A stretch of DNA of 64,000 nucleotides from Dyadobacter beijingensis DSM 21582 (GTDB taxonomy: Bacteria; Bacteroidota; Bacteroidia; Cytophagales; Spirosomataceae). Shown piece after piece: positions 17,412 to 24,524 of the stretch. Each line of letters begins with the position of its first letter. Positions within the stretch are counted from its first letter, which is position 1. The notes below the pieces were generated by a model, which was not told the DNA's origin, made no database searches, and saw only the letters and a program-made list of their open reading frames with translations. The DNA is taken from assembly GCF_000382205.1 (NCBI RefSeq), contig NZ_KB907788.1:310001-374000 (forward strand), in the 5' to 3' direction. Both the position numbers and the translations under genes were made by a program.

Positions 17412-17642
17412 TTATTTAAGGTCTTCGATCGAAGCGCCGAAATTAATGTGGAGCACATGGCCGTTAGGCGTAAGCAATGCAGGTACCGACTTAACCCCAG
17501 CCTTCTCGGCATCGGCGACTTTCCCTTTTTCTTCGCCGAGATGTACTACTTCTATTTGGTCGCCCGGGATAAGGGTGAGTATTTCCTGTTCTGCGCTCAG
17601 ACAAACGGGGCAGCCCGCGTGAAAGAAAATGGCCTTTTTCAT
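17412..17642 (-). CDS. Small thioredoxin/glutaredoxin-like protein (76 aa)
   Basis: The ATG at 17642 begins MKKAIFFHAGCPVC, with the redox pair C11 and C14 directly after the first strand, as in thioredoxin folds. The longer frame to 17765 would put about 40 unrelated residues in front. At 76 residues it is close to glutaredoxin size. VKSVPALLTPNG (about 50-61) holds the cis-proline loop that binds substrate. It has no signal peptide and should act in the cytoplasm as a thiol reductant or disulfide carrier. The DoxX-like gene lies 128 bases upstream on the same strand, and DoxX proteins are often linked with thiol redox, so the pairing may be meaningful. Confidence 0.8.
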   Translation of the reverse strand: MKKAIFFHAGCPVCLSAEQEILTLIPGDQIEVVHLGEEKGKVADAEKAGVKSVPALLTPNGHVLHINFGASIEDLK

Positions 17643-17770
17643 TGTTTTCGATTTAAAATGGTTCAGTGCGAAATCGCAATACGAAGGTAGGTCGCTGCTG
17701 GACTGTTGGTCTGGTGCAGTTTTGACAAAAGCTGCTAGGCCAGATGGGGTCGAAAGGAAATCCATTTTGC

Positions 17771-18181
17771 TCAGTGGGTCAAAGCCGGACGGGCATTTTC
17801 AACGGGTTGGCCGAACGTTTCCAGCTTGCGGAATGCGGCATAGGTGACCGATACCATGATGAATGCGACGATGGCGTCAATAGTGGCGGCAAAGCCGAGC
17901 ACGGCCAGTTTGGACACGAATGCGAAAATGATGTCGAAGAAGATCCCTGCGAAGACCCATTCTTTCAGCCGGTGCAACTTGTTGGGCGTGAGCAGCACGG
18001 CGACGCCGGAAAGTTTGAAAACGCCGAGCAGGTAAATGAAATGCGCCGGGTAGCCCAGCTGTACGGTGATGTCCCACACGACGGGGTTGGTTGTAAGTTC
18101 GAAAAAGCCGCTTGCGCCGAACCAGAGGGATGTTAATGCTGCGCCTGTCCAGTAGATTTTGTTGGTGGTGTTCTGTGTCAT
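17771..18181 (-). CDS. DoxX-like membrane protein
   Basis: The protein has 136 residues and four hydrophobic segments (about 8-26, 44-62, 72-92 and 98-116). The first two are joined by a loop with WDITVQLGYPAHFIYLLGV, and the third follows KLHRLKEWVFAG. This is the DoxX-like (PF13564-type) layout of small Bacteroidota inner-membrane proteins. The biochemical role is not known; relatives are linked to terminal oxidases and thiol stress. The ATG at 18181 has no alternative nearby. It is on the same strand as the thioredoxin-like gene and divergent from the sulfatase. The family call is reasonably firm. Confidence 0.75.
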   Translation of the reverse strand: MTQNTTNKIYWTGAALTSLWFGASGFFELTTNPVVWDITVQLGYPAHFIYLLGVFKLSGVAVLLTPNKLHRLKEWVFAGIFFDIIFAFVSKLAVLGFAATIDAIVAFIMVSVTYAAFRKLETFGQPVENARPALTH

Positions 18182-18371
18182 GACCTTTTTTGTTTAAGTG
18201 ATTTGATGACACAAAACTGCCTCAAACTGCCTCGCCGCGCATTCGCTAACATGCCCAAATGGACACATCCGTGGCCGGAATGGGCATCGCGGCATTCGAG
18301 CACGGCGCCGGGTCGGAGCACACATCCGGAATAGTTTCGATTAATAGCATACTAATTATATAGAATAAATA

Positions 18372-18379
18372 TATTTTTG
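18372..18379 (+). promoter_or_regulatory. -7 promoter element for the sulfatase gene
   Basis: TATTTTTG matches TAnnTTTG and lies 33 bases before the sulfatase ATG, in an AT-rich stretch. No good -33 TTG was seen. The upstream 120 bases also hold a 7-bp inverted repeat (ATGCCCA at 18251, TGGGCAT at 18281). Confidence 0.45.
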
Positions 18380-18412
18380 CGGCGAATCTCTTTTTTTACT
18401 TTTTCCAAAATC

Positions 18413-20068
18413 ATGAAGACCTCTGCACTCCTTGCCCTGGGCCTGATGGCTTTTACGGGCGTTATGGCGCAAAAAAAAGCGGCCAAAAGCGGTCCCGACC
18501 AGCGCCCGAACATTATCCTCATCATGGTCGACGACCTGGGCTATTCCGACATCGGTTCCTACGGTTCGGAAATCAAAACCCCGAACCTCGACCAGCTGGC
18601 GGCCGAGGGCATCCGTTTCCGCGAATTTTATAACAATTCCATCTGTGCGCCTACGCGGGCGTCGCTCATCACGGGCCAGTACCCGCACAAGGCCGGAGTG
18701 GGGTATTTCAATGTAAATCTCGGCCTCCCGGCTTACCAGGGTTATCTGAACAAGGAGTCGCTGACGTTCGGCGAGGTGCTGCGCAATGCCGGTTACAGCA
18801 CATTGCTTAGCGGCAAATGGCACGTCGGTAACGATAGCGTGGCCTGGCCGAACCAACGTGGCTTCGACCGGTTCTATGGGTTTATCAATGGTGCCAGCAA
18901 TTATTTTGATTTGGGTAAATACGGCAAAGGCCCGGCCGTGGAGCTCGTGGAAAACAATAAGCGCATTAACCTGCCGCCCGACAAATACCTCACCGACGAA
19001 ATCACGGACCACGCGCTGACCTACCTCGACGAGCAGAGCAAAACCGCGAAGCCATTCTTCCTCTACCTGGCTTTCAATGCGCCGCACTGGCCGCTGCAAG
19101 CACATGAGGCGGATATTGCCAAATACAAAGGCCGTTACAGCATCGGCTGGGATTCACTTCGTGCCGAACGCCTGCAACGCCAGAAAGCGCTCGGCATTGC
19201 GGACCCAAAACAGGCCGTTGCAGCGCGGGATAAGGACGTGACGCCTTGGGACAATGTGCCTTACGATGAAAAATTGCTATGGGAGCGGAAAATGGAAATT
19301 TATGCCGCTATGGTAGACCGCGTCGATCAGAATATCGGCAAGCTGCGCGAAAAGCTGAAAGCATTGGGCAAGGACGAAAATACCCTTATCGTGTTCATCT
19401 CAGATAATGGCGCTCAGGGCGGGTATGCAGGCTCGTCGCCGCGCCGGCCGCAGCGTAATACGGGCCCGGCCGGGACAGCGGGCTCCTATGTGTACCAGGA
19501 CCAGCCCTGGGCATACGTGTCGAACACCCCGCATTCGGCCTATAAAAACAATATGCACGAGGGTGGGATCAGCGCGCCGTTCATCGCGTGGTTCCCGAAA
19601 CAGATCAAAGGCGGTCAGATCGTGAAAGGTACCGGTCACCTCATCGACCTCGCCCCGACATTCTACGATATAGCCAAGGCGACCTATCCCGCAAGCGTTA
19701 AGGGGATTGCCATAAACCCGCTGCCGGGCAAAAGCCTCGTTCCGGTGCTGACCGGCAAATCGACCGAGGTAGACCGCGGCGGTGAGCCGATTTTCTGGGA
19801 GCGGGCCGGCAACCGGGCCGTCAGAAAGGGTAAATGGAAGATCGTATCCACCTATCCTGCTTACAAATGGGAGCTCTACGACCTCGAAACCGACCGCGGC
19901 GAGACGACGGATGTGGCGGCCGCCAATCCGAACATTGTCGACCAGCTGTCGGGAGACTACTTCCGCTGGGCGGAGCGTACCGGCGTAGTGGAATATGATA
20001 AAATCAAACCTGCCAACCCGATCGGCGCGCCTGCCGAACGCCCCAAGCGCACACCGCCCACTTTTTAG
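18413..20068 (+). CDS. Secreted arylsulfatase (formylglycine-dependent)
   Basis: The protein has 551 residues from ATG 18413, which is followed by a signal peptide (MKTSALLALGLMAFTGVMAQ). The longer frame from 18377 only adds a tail. RPNIILIMVDDLGY supplies the metal-binding D40 and D41. The sulfatase signature CAPTRASLITG begins at C78, the cysteine that is converted to formylglycine by a separate activating enzyme not seen here. GKWHVG and SDNGAQGG are further metal and substrate motifs. These enzymes remove sulfate from sulfated glycans or small esters in the periplasm or outside the cell. It stands alone and no sulfatase-activating gene is in the window. Length is typical of family S1. 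The substrate is not visible from the sequence. Confidence 0.9.
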   Translation: MKTSALLALGLMAFTGVMAQKKAAKSGPDQRPNIILIMVDDLGYSDIGSYGSEIKTPNLDQLAAEGIRFREFYNNSICAPTRASLITGQYPHKAGVGYFNVNLGLPAYQGYLNKESLTFGEVLRNAGYSTLLSGKWHVGNDSVAWPNQRGFDRFYGFINGASNYFDLGKYGKGPAVELVENNKRINLPPDKYLTDEITDHALTYLDEQSKTAKPFFLYLAFNAPHWPLQAHEADIAKYKGRYSIGWDSLRAERLQRQKALGIADPKQAVAARDKDVTPWDNVPYDEKLLWERKMEIYAAMVDRVDQNIGKLREKLKALGKDENTLIVFISDNGAQGGYAGSSPRRPQRNTGPAGTAGSYVYQDQPWAYVSNTPHSAYKNNMHEGGISAPFIAWFPKQIKGGQIVKGTGHLIDLAPTFYDIAKATYPASVKGIAINPLPGKSLVPVLTGKSTEVDRGGEPIFWERAGNRAVRKGKWKIVSTYPAYKWELYDLETDRGETTDVAAANPNIVDQLSGDYFRWAERTGVVEYDKIKPANPIGAPAERPKRTPPTF

Positions 20069-20072
20069 TGTA

Positions 20073-20106
20073 ATGCTGGTGCGAAGCGTGAGCTTCGCAC
20101 CAGCAT
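20073..20106. terminator. Perfect 15-bp inverted repeat between convergent genes
   Basis: ATGCTGGTGCGAAGC (20073-20087) pairs perfectly with 20092-20106 around a GTGA loop. It fills the space between the sulfatase stop (20068) and the AraC stop codon, whose last base is 20106. Part of the arm is repeated at 20109-20119 (TTTCGCACCAG). It could end transcription from both sides, although T-runs are lacking, or be a REP-like element. Confidence 0.65.
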
Positions 20107-20912
20107 CATTTCGCACCAGCGTTCGGCGGGTAGCCGAATTGCTTCTTGAATGCATACCCGAAATGCGAGAGGTTTTCAAAACCTACTTCGAGATATACTT
20201 CCGACGGCCGCCGTTTCTTTTCGCGGATGAGGTAGTGGGCGAGGTCGAGGCGCTTTTCGGTGAGCCACCGCTGCGGGGTGGTCTGGAATGTCCGCTTGAA
20301 ATCCCGCTTGAATGTCGTGAGGCTGCGGCCGGTAAGGTAGCCGAATTTGGTCATGGGCAGGTTGTACATATAATGCTGCTCCATAAAATCGGCCAGGTTG
20401 ATTTTGCCCGGCTGCCCGAAGTCGGCCAGGATATGGTCGATTTCAGGTGTGATTGTCCGCAGAATAGTCATGGCCTCTTCGATTTTAATGGCGGCTAATG
20501 CCTCGGGCAATGGTTCGTGCAGGTCGAAATATGGTACCAGCGAGGCCAGACAGCTTTGCAGCAACGGGTGTTTGTCGAATGTCCGGAAAGATGGGCGGGC
20601 AACGCGCTGCACGTCCACCCTATGTTTGGCATAGTACTCGCCGAGCCGCTTGTCCGATAAATGCATGACCACCGATTGATGGCGCAGGCCGTCCTTTGGA
20701 TAATTGATCACTGTCACCAGCTCATGCCGTGGGAAAAACAGGGTGTCGCCTGCGCCGAACCGATGCGTTTGCCCGCCCTGTACGATCTTCGTTTCACCCG
20801 AAATAATCCATACGAGCAAATGCGTTTCGAACAGCACGTCGCTTTTGTGAAAATGCTCCGTGAAAGCGGAAATTTTCAGTTCAGGATGGATGTAATTCGC
20901 TTCGTAGCCCAC
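20106..20912 (-). CDS. AraC-family transcriptional regulator
   Basis: The protein has 268 residues. The N-terminal part (about 20-100) is a cupin-like sensing domain with ETKIVQGGQTHRFGAGDTLFFP. The C-terminal 100 residues form the double helix-turn-helix of the AraC family, with MTKFGYLTGRSLTTFKRDFK and PSEVYLEVGFENLSHFGYAFK. It begins 10 bases after the SDR gene on the same strand, so the two form an operon. It likely controls that operon, through the inverted repeat at 21964-21979, or other redox genes in response to a small molecule. The effector is unknown. The C-terminus lies inside the 15-bp inverted repeat shared with the sulfatase side. Confidence 0.88.
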   Translation of the reverse strand: MGYEANYIHPELKISAFTEHFHKSDVLFETHLLVWIISGETKIVQGGQTHRFGAGDTLFFPRHELVTVINYPKDGLRHQSVVMHLSDKRLGEYYAKHRVDVQRVARPSFRTFDKHPLLQSCLASLVPYFDLHEPLPEALAAIKIEEAMTILRTITPEIDHILADFGQPGKINLADFMEQHYMYNLPMTKFGYLTGRSLTTFKRDFKRTFQTTPQRWLTEKRLDLAHYLIREKKRRPSEVYLEVGFENLSHFGYAFKKQFGYPPNAGAK

Positions 20913-20922
20913 GGTTTGTCAG

Positions 20923-21951
20923 TTAAGGTCGAAAAGTTATGCCGGTCATTTCTTCGCTTAATGCCCAGAGGCGCCGCGCGTTGCCTGGGTCGATGGAGTA
21001 GGGCTGTACGCCGCGCAGTGTAAGCGGTTCGTCGTAACGGTGTTCGATGTCGCCGTGATCTATTTCGGCCACTTCCGCATTTTCGCAATATAATCCGCCC
21101 ATTTCTTCCAGTTGCGGGGTGGTAGCGCACCAAACGGTGGTAGCCGCGCCCTGCGGGACCGTTTTCAGCTTCCGCGCTACTTCGGGGTAAATGTTACCAT
21201 CTGCGTCGTGTGTGCCCATTTGCTGAAAAAGCGCCATTGGCGCCACCCGGCCGAGGTCGGTGCCGTTCACAGAGCCGGGATGCAGCGAGAATGCCCGCAC
21301 GCCGAATGCCTTTCCGAGGCGGTCCAGCTCGACGGCAAACAGGTTGTTCGCGGTTTTCGACTGTCCGTAACCCGCCAGCGTTTCATAATCGCGGTGTTCG
21401 AAATTCGGATCTTCGAAATCGAACGGCGCGATGTGGTGACCGAACGAGGATACGCTGATCACCCTTGCCCTGCCTGCCTGCTCCAATGCCGGCCAAAGCC
21501 TGGCCGTCAGCTGGAAATGCCCCAGGTGATTCGTCGAAAGCTGCGATTCGTAGCCGCGTGCATCCCGCTGCAAAGGTACCCACATAATGCCCGCATTGTT
21601 GACCAATATATCCAGTGGACGGCCGCTTTGCAAGAATTTCTCCGCAAACCGGTCGATCGAAACCGGGTCCATCAGGTCGAGGGCTTCCACGTTGATGCTC
21701 GGAATACCGGCCAGGTTTTGCGAAGCCTTGGCGATGTCGCGGGCGGGGACGATCACTTGTGCGCCTGCCCGGACGAGGGTTTTCACCGTTTCGAGGCCGA
21801 TACCGGCGTAGCCGCCTGTTACGATAATCGTTTTTCCTGAAAGATCGATGCCCCGGATCACGTCCTGAGCGGTAGAAAATGCATCGAAGCCGGAGCCGAT
21901 CGGTTGTTGGGCACTGGTCCCAGGCTGGTTGGTTGTTGCTGATTGTTCCAT
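20923..21951 (-). CDS. Short-chain dehydrogenase/reductase
   Basis: The protein has 342 residues from the ATG at 21951; a GTG at 21954 is also possible. The Rossmann motif TGGYAGIG (45-52), NNAG (118-121), the catalytic serine in ISVSSFG (168-169) and YGQSK (Y195, K199) are all present, so it should be an active NAD(P)H-dependent oxidoreductase. The extended C-terminus is typical of the retinol-dehydrogenase-like or WWOX-like subgroup. An N-terminal tail of about 30 residues (PGTSAQQPIGSGFDAF) precedes the fold. It is the first gene of an operon with the AraC regulator. The substrate is unknown. A -7 element with an overlapping inverted repeat lies 24 bases upstream. Confidence 0.88.
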   Translation of the reverse strand: MEQSATTNQPGTSAQQPIGSGFDAFSTAQDVIRGIDLSGKTIIVTGGYAGIGLETVKTLVRAGAQVIVPARDIAKASQNLAGIPSINVEALDLMDPVSIDRFAEKFLQSGRPLDILVNNAGIMWVPLQRDARGYESQLSTNHLGHFQLTARLWPALEQAGRARVISVSSFGHHIAPFDFEDPNFEHRDYETLAGYGQSKTANNLFAVELDRLGKAFGVRAFSLHPGSVNGTDLGRVAPMALFQQMGTHDADGNIYPEVARKLKTVPQGAATTVWCATTPQLEEMGGLYCENAEVAEIDHGDIEHRYDEPLTLRGVQPYSIDPGNARRLWALSEEMTGITFRP

Positions 21952-21963
21952 CACATTGTTTTG

Positions 21964-21982
21964 TTTTGTCAGGACAAAATTA
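21964..21982 (-). promoter_or_regulatory. -7 element with overlapping inverted-repeat operator (SDR-AraC operon)
   Basis: TTTTGTC (21964-21970) and GACAAAA (21973-21979) form a perfect 7-bp inverted repeat with a two-base centre. On the minus strand TAATTTTG (21982-21975) overlaps it and fits TAnnTTTG. A regulator bound to the repeat would occlude the promoter, so this is a candidate autoregulatory site. Confidence 0.5.
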
Positions 21983-22241
21983 GCGGTACCCTAGCCGGGC
22001 GGTTTTGTTTTACAGGCCTCATTTATTTGTTTTAAAGACCACTAGCCGCTTTCACGATTCTTTTGCAGTGTGCGTCGCATGCCCGCAAAGCGGCAGGCCC
22101 GACGGGTGGTTAGGGTGGTAAGCCGGTGGCATACAGGTGGATTTTGAACGGAAGATAATCGCCGCTTAGCCGTCAGGTAATCGGATTCTTTCGACAGCGG
22201 CGAGACGAATAGATTGGGATTTTCACCCAAATTTATCGCAT

Positions 22242-22691
22242 ATGCTCGAAACGCTTGTTCTACTGGTGATTATCGCATCAGTGGTGCTCTTCTTCCGGGC
22301 AGGAAGACGCAACACGATCGCATACAGAAGAAAAGTCGACCACTCCGACCGGGGTTACTCGATACGGGACCATCCGTGCGCCTTCGATAGCTCCCATGAC
22401 ACTTCATCCAGAAGCGCTTTTTGCGACACAACCGATCGCGATACATCGGTTTATGAAAGAGACACATCTGTTCATGAAAGAAACGATCACGCAAGCAACG
22501 ATTTTGAAGGTTTTCAGTTCGGCGGCGGCGACTTCGGGGGCGGTGGCGCGGGCGAATCCTACGGGTCTGACGTTTCTGATAATTCTTTCGAAACGACCGG
22601 AAGCGAATCTTCATCGACCGATTGTTCATCCGAAAGTTCTTCCTCCGATGATTCCCCGACGGGTGATTCTTCGACCGTCTCATGTGATTGA
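22242..22691 (+). CDS. Membrane-anchored Ser/Asp/Gly-rich low-complexity protein
   Basis: The protein has 149 residues. The first 20 (MLETLVLLVIIASVVLFF) form one membrane helix, followed by an arginine-rich segment that would stay in the cytoplasm. The rest is disordered: DTSVYERDTSVHER repeats (about 68-81), a glycine patch FQFGGGDFGGGG (about 92-103), and a serine/aspartate tail that ends in TVSCD. Tails of GGGDFGGGGAG type occur in some Bacteroidota TPM-like and spore-coat-like proteins, but I recognise no domain. It is followed 57 bases later by a very basic 59-residue protein, so the two may be co-expressed and interact by charge. The low complexity means codon evidence is weaker than usual. 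Confidence 0.55.
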   Translation: MLETLVLLVIIASVVLFFRAGRRNTIAYRRKVDHSDRGYSIRDHPCAFDSSHDTSSRSAFCDTTDRDTSVYERDTSVHERNDHASNDFEGFQFGGGDFGGGGAGESYGSDVSDNSFETTGSESSSTDCSSESSSSDDSPTGDSSTVSCD

Positions 22692-22748
22692 TGCGGCTGT
22701 TTCGTCCCGGCACGGATGTTGATATAACTGCCTGAAAATTATAAGAAG

Positions 22749-22928
22749 ATGGCAGCAACGAAAAAGAAAGGGACGAAAAAACGGAACAAACTGGGCGTGA
22801 AAAACTCGCTGGTCAACAATATCAACGCGCGGAAAAAGAAGGGTACGGCGCGGCCGAAGCGTAAAAAGACGGTCAGCAGGAAGTCGTATTCGGCAATGCA
22901 GAAGAATTGGGGCAAAAAGAAAAAGTGA
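22749..22928 (+). CDS. Very basic lysine-rich small protein (59 aa)
   Basis: The frame from ATG 22749 to TGA gives 59 residues with 19 lysines, 5 arginines and no aspartate or glutamate. It starts MAATKKKGTKKRNK, contains KKKGTARPKRKKTVSRKSY and ends NWGKKKK. The pattern of basic blocks around a TVSRKSYSAMQ core recalls small conserved Bacteroidota proteins of unknown function, and it could bind nucleic acid like histone-H1-type tails. It is the second gene after the membrane-anchored acidic/serine-rich protein. The composition is unlikely by chance in this GC context, so I regard it as real. Function is not known. Confidence 0.65.
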   Translation: MAATKKKGTKKRNKLGVKNSLVNNINARKKKGTARPKRKKTVSRKSYSAMQKNWGKKKK

Positions 22929-22974
22929 GTCGAAAAGGGGCAGTTGCACTATCCGGATAATGAATAGGAAAATA

Positions 22975-23021
22975 TTATTGTCTTAAATATAGACAATAAA
23001 TCAGGATCTTATTTACATTTG
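22975..23021 (+). promoter_or_regulatory. Inverted repeat and -7 element upstream of the 23095 gene
   Basis: TTATTGTCT (22975-22983) pairs with AGACAATAA (22991-22999) across a 7-base spacer. Fifteen bases later TACATTTG (23014-23021) fits TAnnTTTG. The repeat covers the expected -33 area, so it may be an operator. The leader to the ATG at 23095 would be about 65-70 bases. Confidence 0.4.
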
Positions 23022-23094
23022 TGACAAGCAGATCCGCACGGGTCGACACTTGCGGGTCGGGATCGCATTTAGTTTATCAAAAACCATTCGATTT

Positions 23095-23475
23095 ATGAAA
23101 AGGACAAGCTCTATTTTTATGCTCTTCTTATTGCTGGGCATTGTGTGCACCAGCATTGCCCAAACCGCCGCACCGGCCGATTATTTTGCCGGCAAATGGG
23201 AAATTACCATTTTCGGAACGCCCAACGGCGACTCAAAAATGATCGCCGACCTGGCCAGGACCGACGGCAAGCTCACCGGCCACCTCAAAAATGCCGCCGA
23301 CCCCGAAGCGGAGAAAATCGTGATCACGAGCGTGGACGAAGCCGCCGACAAGATCACATTAGGCTTTTCGGCACAGGGCTACGACGTAACGCTCGACCTG
23401 TCGAAAGTGGATGAAGATAATCTCAAAGGCAACCTGCTGAATATGTTCGACGCTACCGCCAAACGGGTTAAATAG
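23095..23475 (+). CDS. Small secreted protein of unknown function (126 aa)
   Basis: The start at 23095 is chosen because MKRTSSIFMLFLLLGIVCTSIAQ is a clean signal peptide; the longer frame begins in the leader. The mature part of about 103 residues begins YFAGKWEITIFGTPNGDSKM. It alternates short strands (KITLGFSAQGYDVTLDLSKV) in the manner of a small beta-barrel or lipocalin-like domain seen in many secreted Bacteroidota proteins. I cannot name the family. It is expressed alone, with its own -7 element and a strong terminator just after the stop. Confidence 0.7.
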   Translation: MKRTSSIFMLFLLLGIVCTSIAQTAAPADYFAGKWEITIFGTPNGDSKMIADLARTDGKLTGHLKNAADPEAEKIVITSVDEAADKITLGFSAQGYDVTLDLSKVDEDNLKGNLLNMFDATAKRVK

Positions 23476-23480
23476 CCCAA

Positions 23481-23510
23481 AGCCCGCCGATCTTCACCGG
23501 CGGGCTTTTT
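23481..23510 (+). terminator. Intrinsic terminator of the small secreted protein gene
   Basis: AGCCCGCCG (23481-23489) pairs perfectly with CGGCGGGCT (23498-23506) around an 8-base loop, and five T follow. It starts six bases past the stop. Confidence 0.9.
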
Positions 23511-23548
23511 CTTTCCTATCGTATAGTGCCATTCGGCACGCCCCCAGC

Positions 23549-24253
23549 CTATACAAATGCCGGCTGGAATTGCATCATCGCCCGGAAAACGGGCTGGCCG
23601 CTGTCACTTTGAAAACCGTCTCCATTGAATTTGTATATTTGGTAGTGGTCGGCGAAAATGCCGTCTCCTTTGTAGTCGAATGTATCGATGTCGGCCACGC
23701 GAAAGCTTTTACCATTAACGAAAACCTTGCTTTGATCTTTATAAAAGCAGGTTTTCTGCCATTTGCATATGAACCGGAACGCTCCGGCGTCTTCTGAAAT
23801 CACCTGGTCTTTATAGTATACCCTCTGGCTGTCCTTACTCAGGTGCAGGTCGAGGCATTTAAAATTCCTGGCATCGGTCGAAATCAGGCGATTGGCTTTG
23901 AATACATTATGGTCATCGCGGGCCAGGTCGGGGCCGAGGATACGGAAGTAGACGGGGTTGGCGCCGGGAATGACCGTGCCGCGGAAGTAGACATTCTCAA
24001 AATCGCGGGCGTACTGTGAGGGTGCCGCCTCGCCCACGGTTCCTGCCGTAAGCACCTGGAATGTACGGGCGTGGGCGTCAATCACGGCGGTCCTGCTCTC
24101 CGGCTTGTGGAGGTAGTAAACCACCTTGTTTTCGATCTGGTACACGTCGTACACGGGTGACGGCGCGACCGATCCGGTAGCGGGGCGGAGCAGGAAGAGG
24201 CTGGCAACGACCAGGGTCAGGGATACACTTGTAATCAATAGTAGGATCAGCAT
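23549..24253 (-). CDS. DKNYY-family protein with N-terminal membrane anchor
   Basis: The protein has 234 residues. One hydrophobic helix (1-23) leads to an extracytoplasmic region built of repeats such as FENVYFRGTVI, SKDSQRVYYKDQVIS and DQSKVFVNGKSF. These contain the Asp-Lys-Asn/Gln-x-Tyr-Tyr element that gives the DKNYY family its name. The family is widespread in Bacteroidota and Proteobacteria and has no known biochemical role. No partner is visible; the gene is convergent with the small secreted protein and divergent from the LytS kinase. The start ATG at 24253 is unambiguous. Confidence 0.7.
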   Translation of the reverse strand: MLILLLITSVSLTLVVASLFLLRPATGSVAPSPVYDVYQIENKVVYYLHKPESRTAVIDAHARTFQVLTAGTVGEAAPSQYARDFENVYFRGTVIPGANPVYFRILGPDLARDDHNVFKANRLISTDARNFKCLDLHLSKDSQRVYYKDQVISEDAGAFRFICKWQKTCFYKDQSKVFVNGKSFRVADIDTFDYKGDGIFADHYQIYKFNGDGFQSDSGQPVFRAMMQFQPAFV

Positions 24254-24524
24254 AGCGAAACAGGATGATGTTGAGTGTGATGGGGTTTATTTTTCATGGC
24301 GTTGGGAATCGTGGCGCAAAAGTGATGATCGGCGAAAGTATCGGCCACTTTTAATGATGTAACGGTAGCTTTCGACTATTTACCGGTTAAAAGAAGTTGT
24401 CTGCGCTAGCGGAAAAATGCCCTCAGGGGCGTGTAAAGGCCATTACGGGTTTTTACCGATAAATAAGTGAGGTGGTACAGTTGTGCAGAATTGGCGTATT
24501 TGGTGTTCAGATCGCCCATATTAG

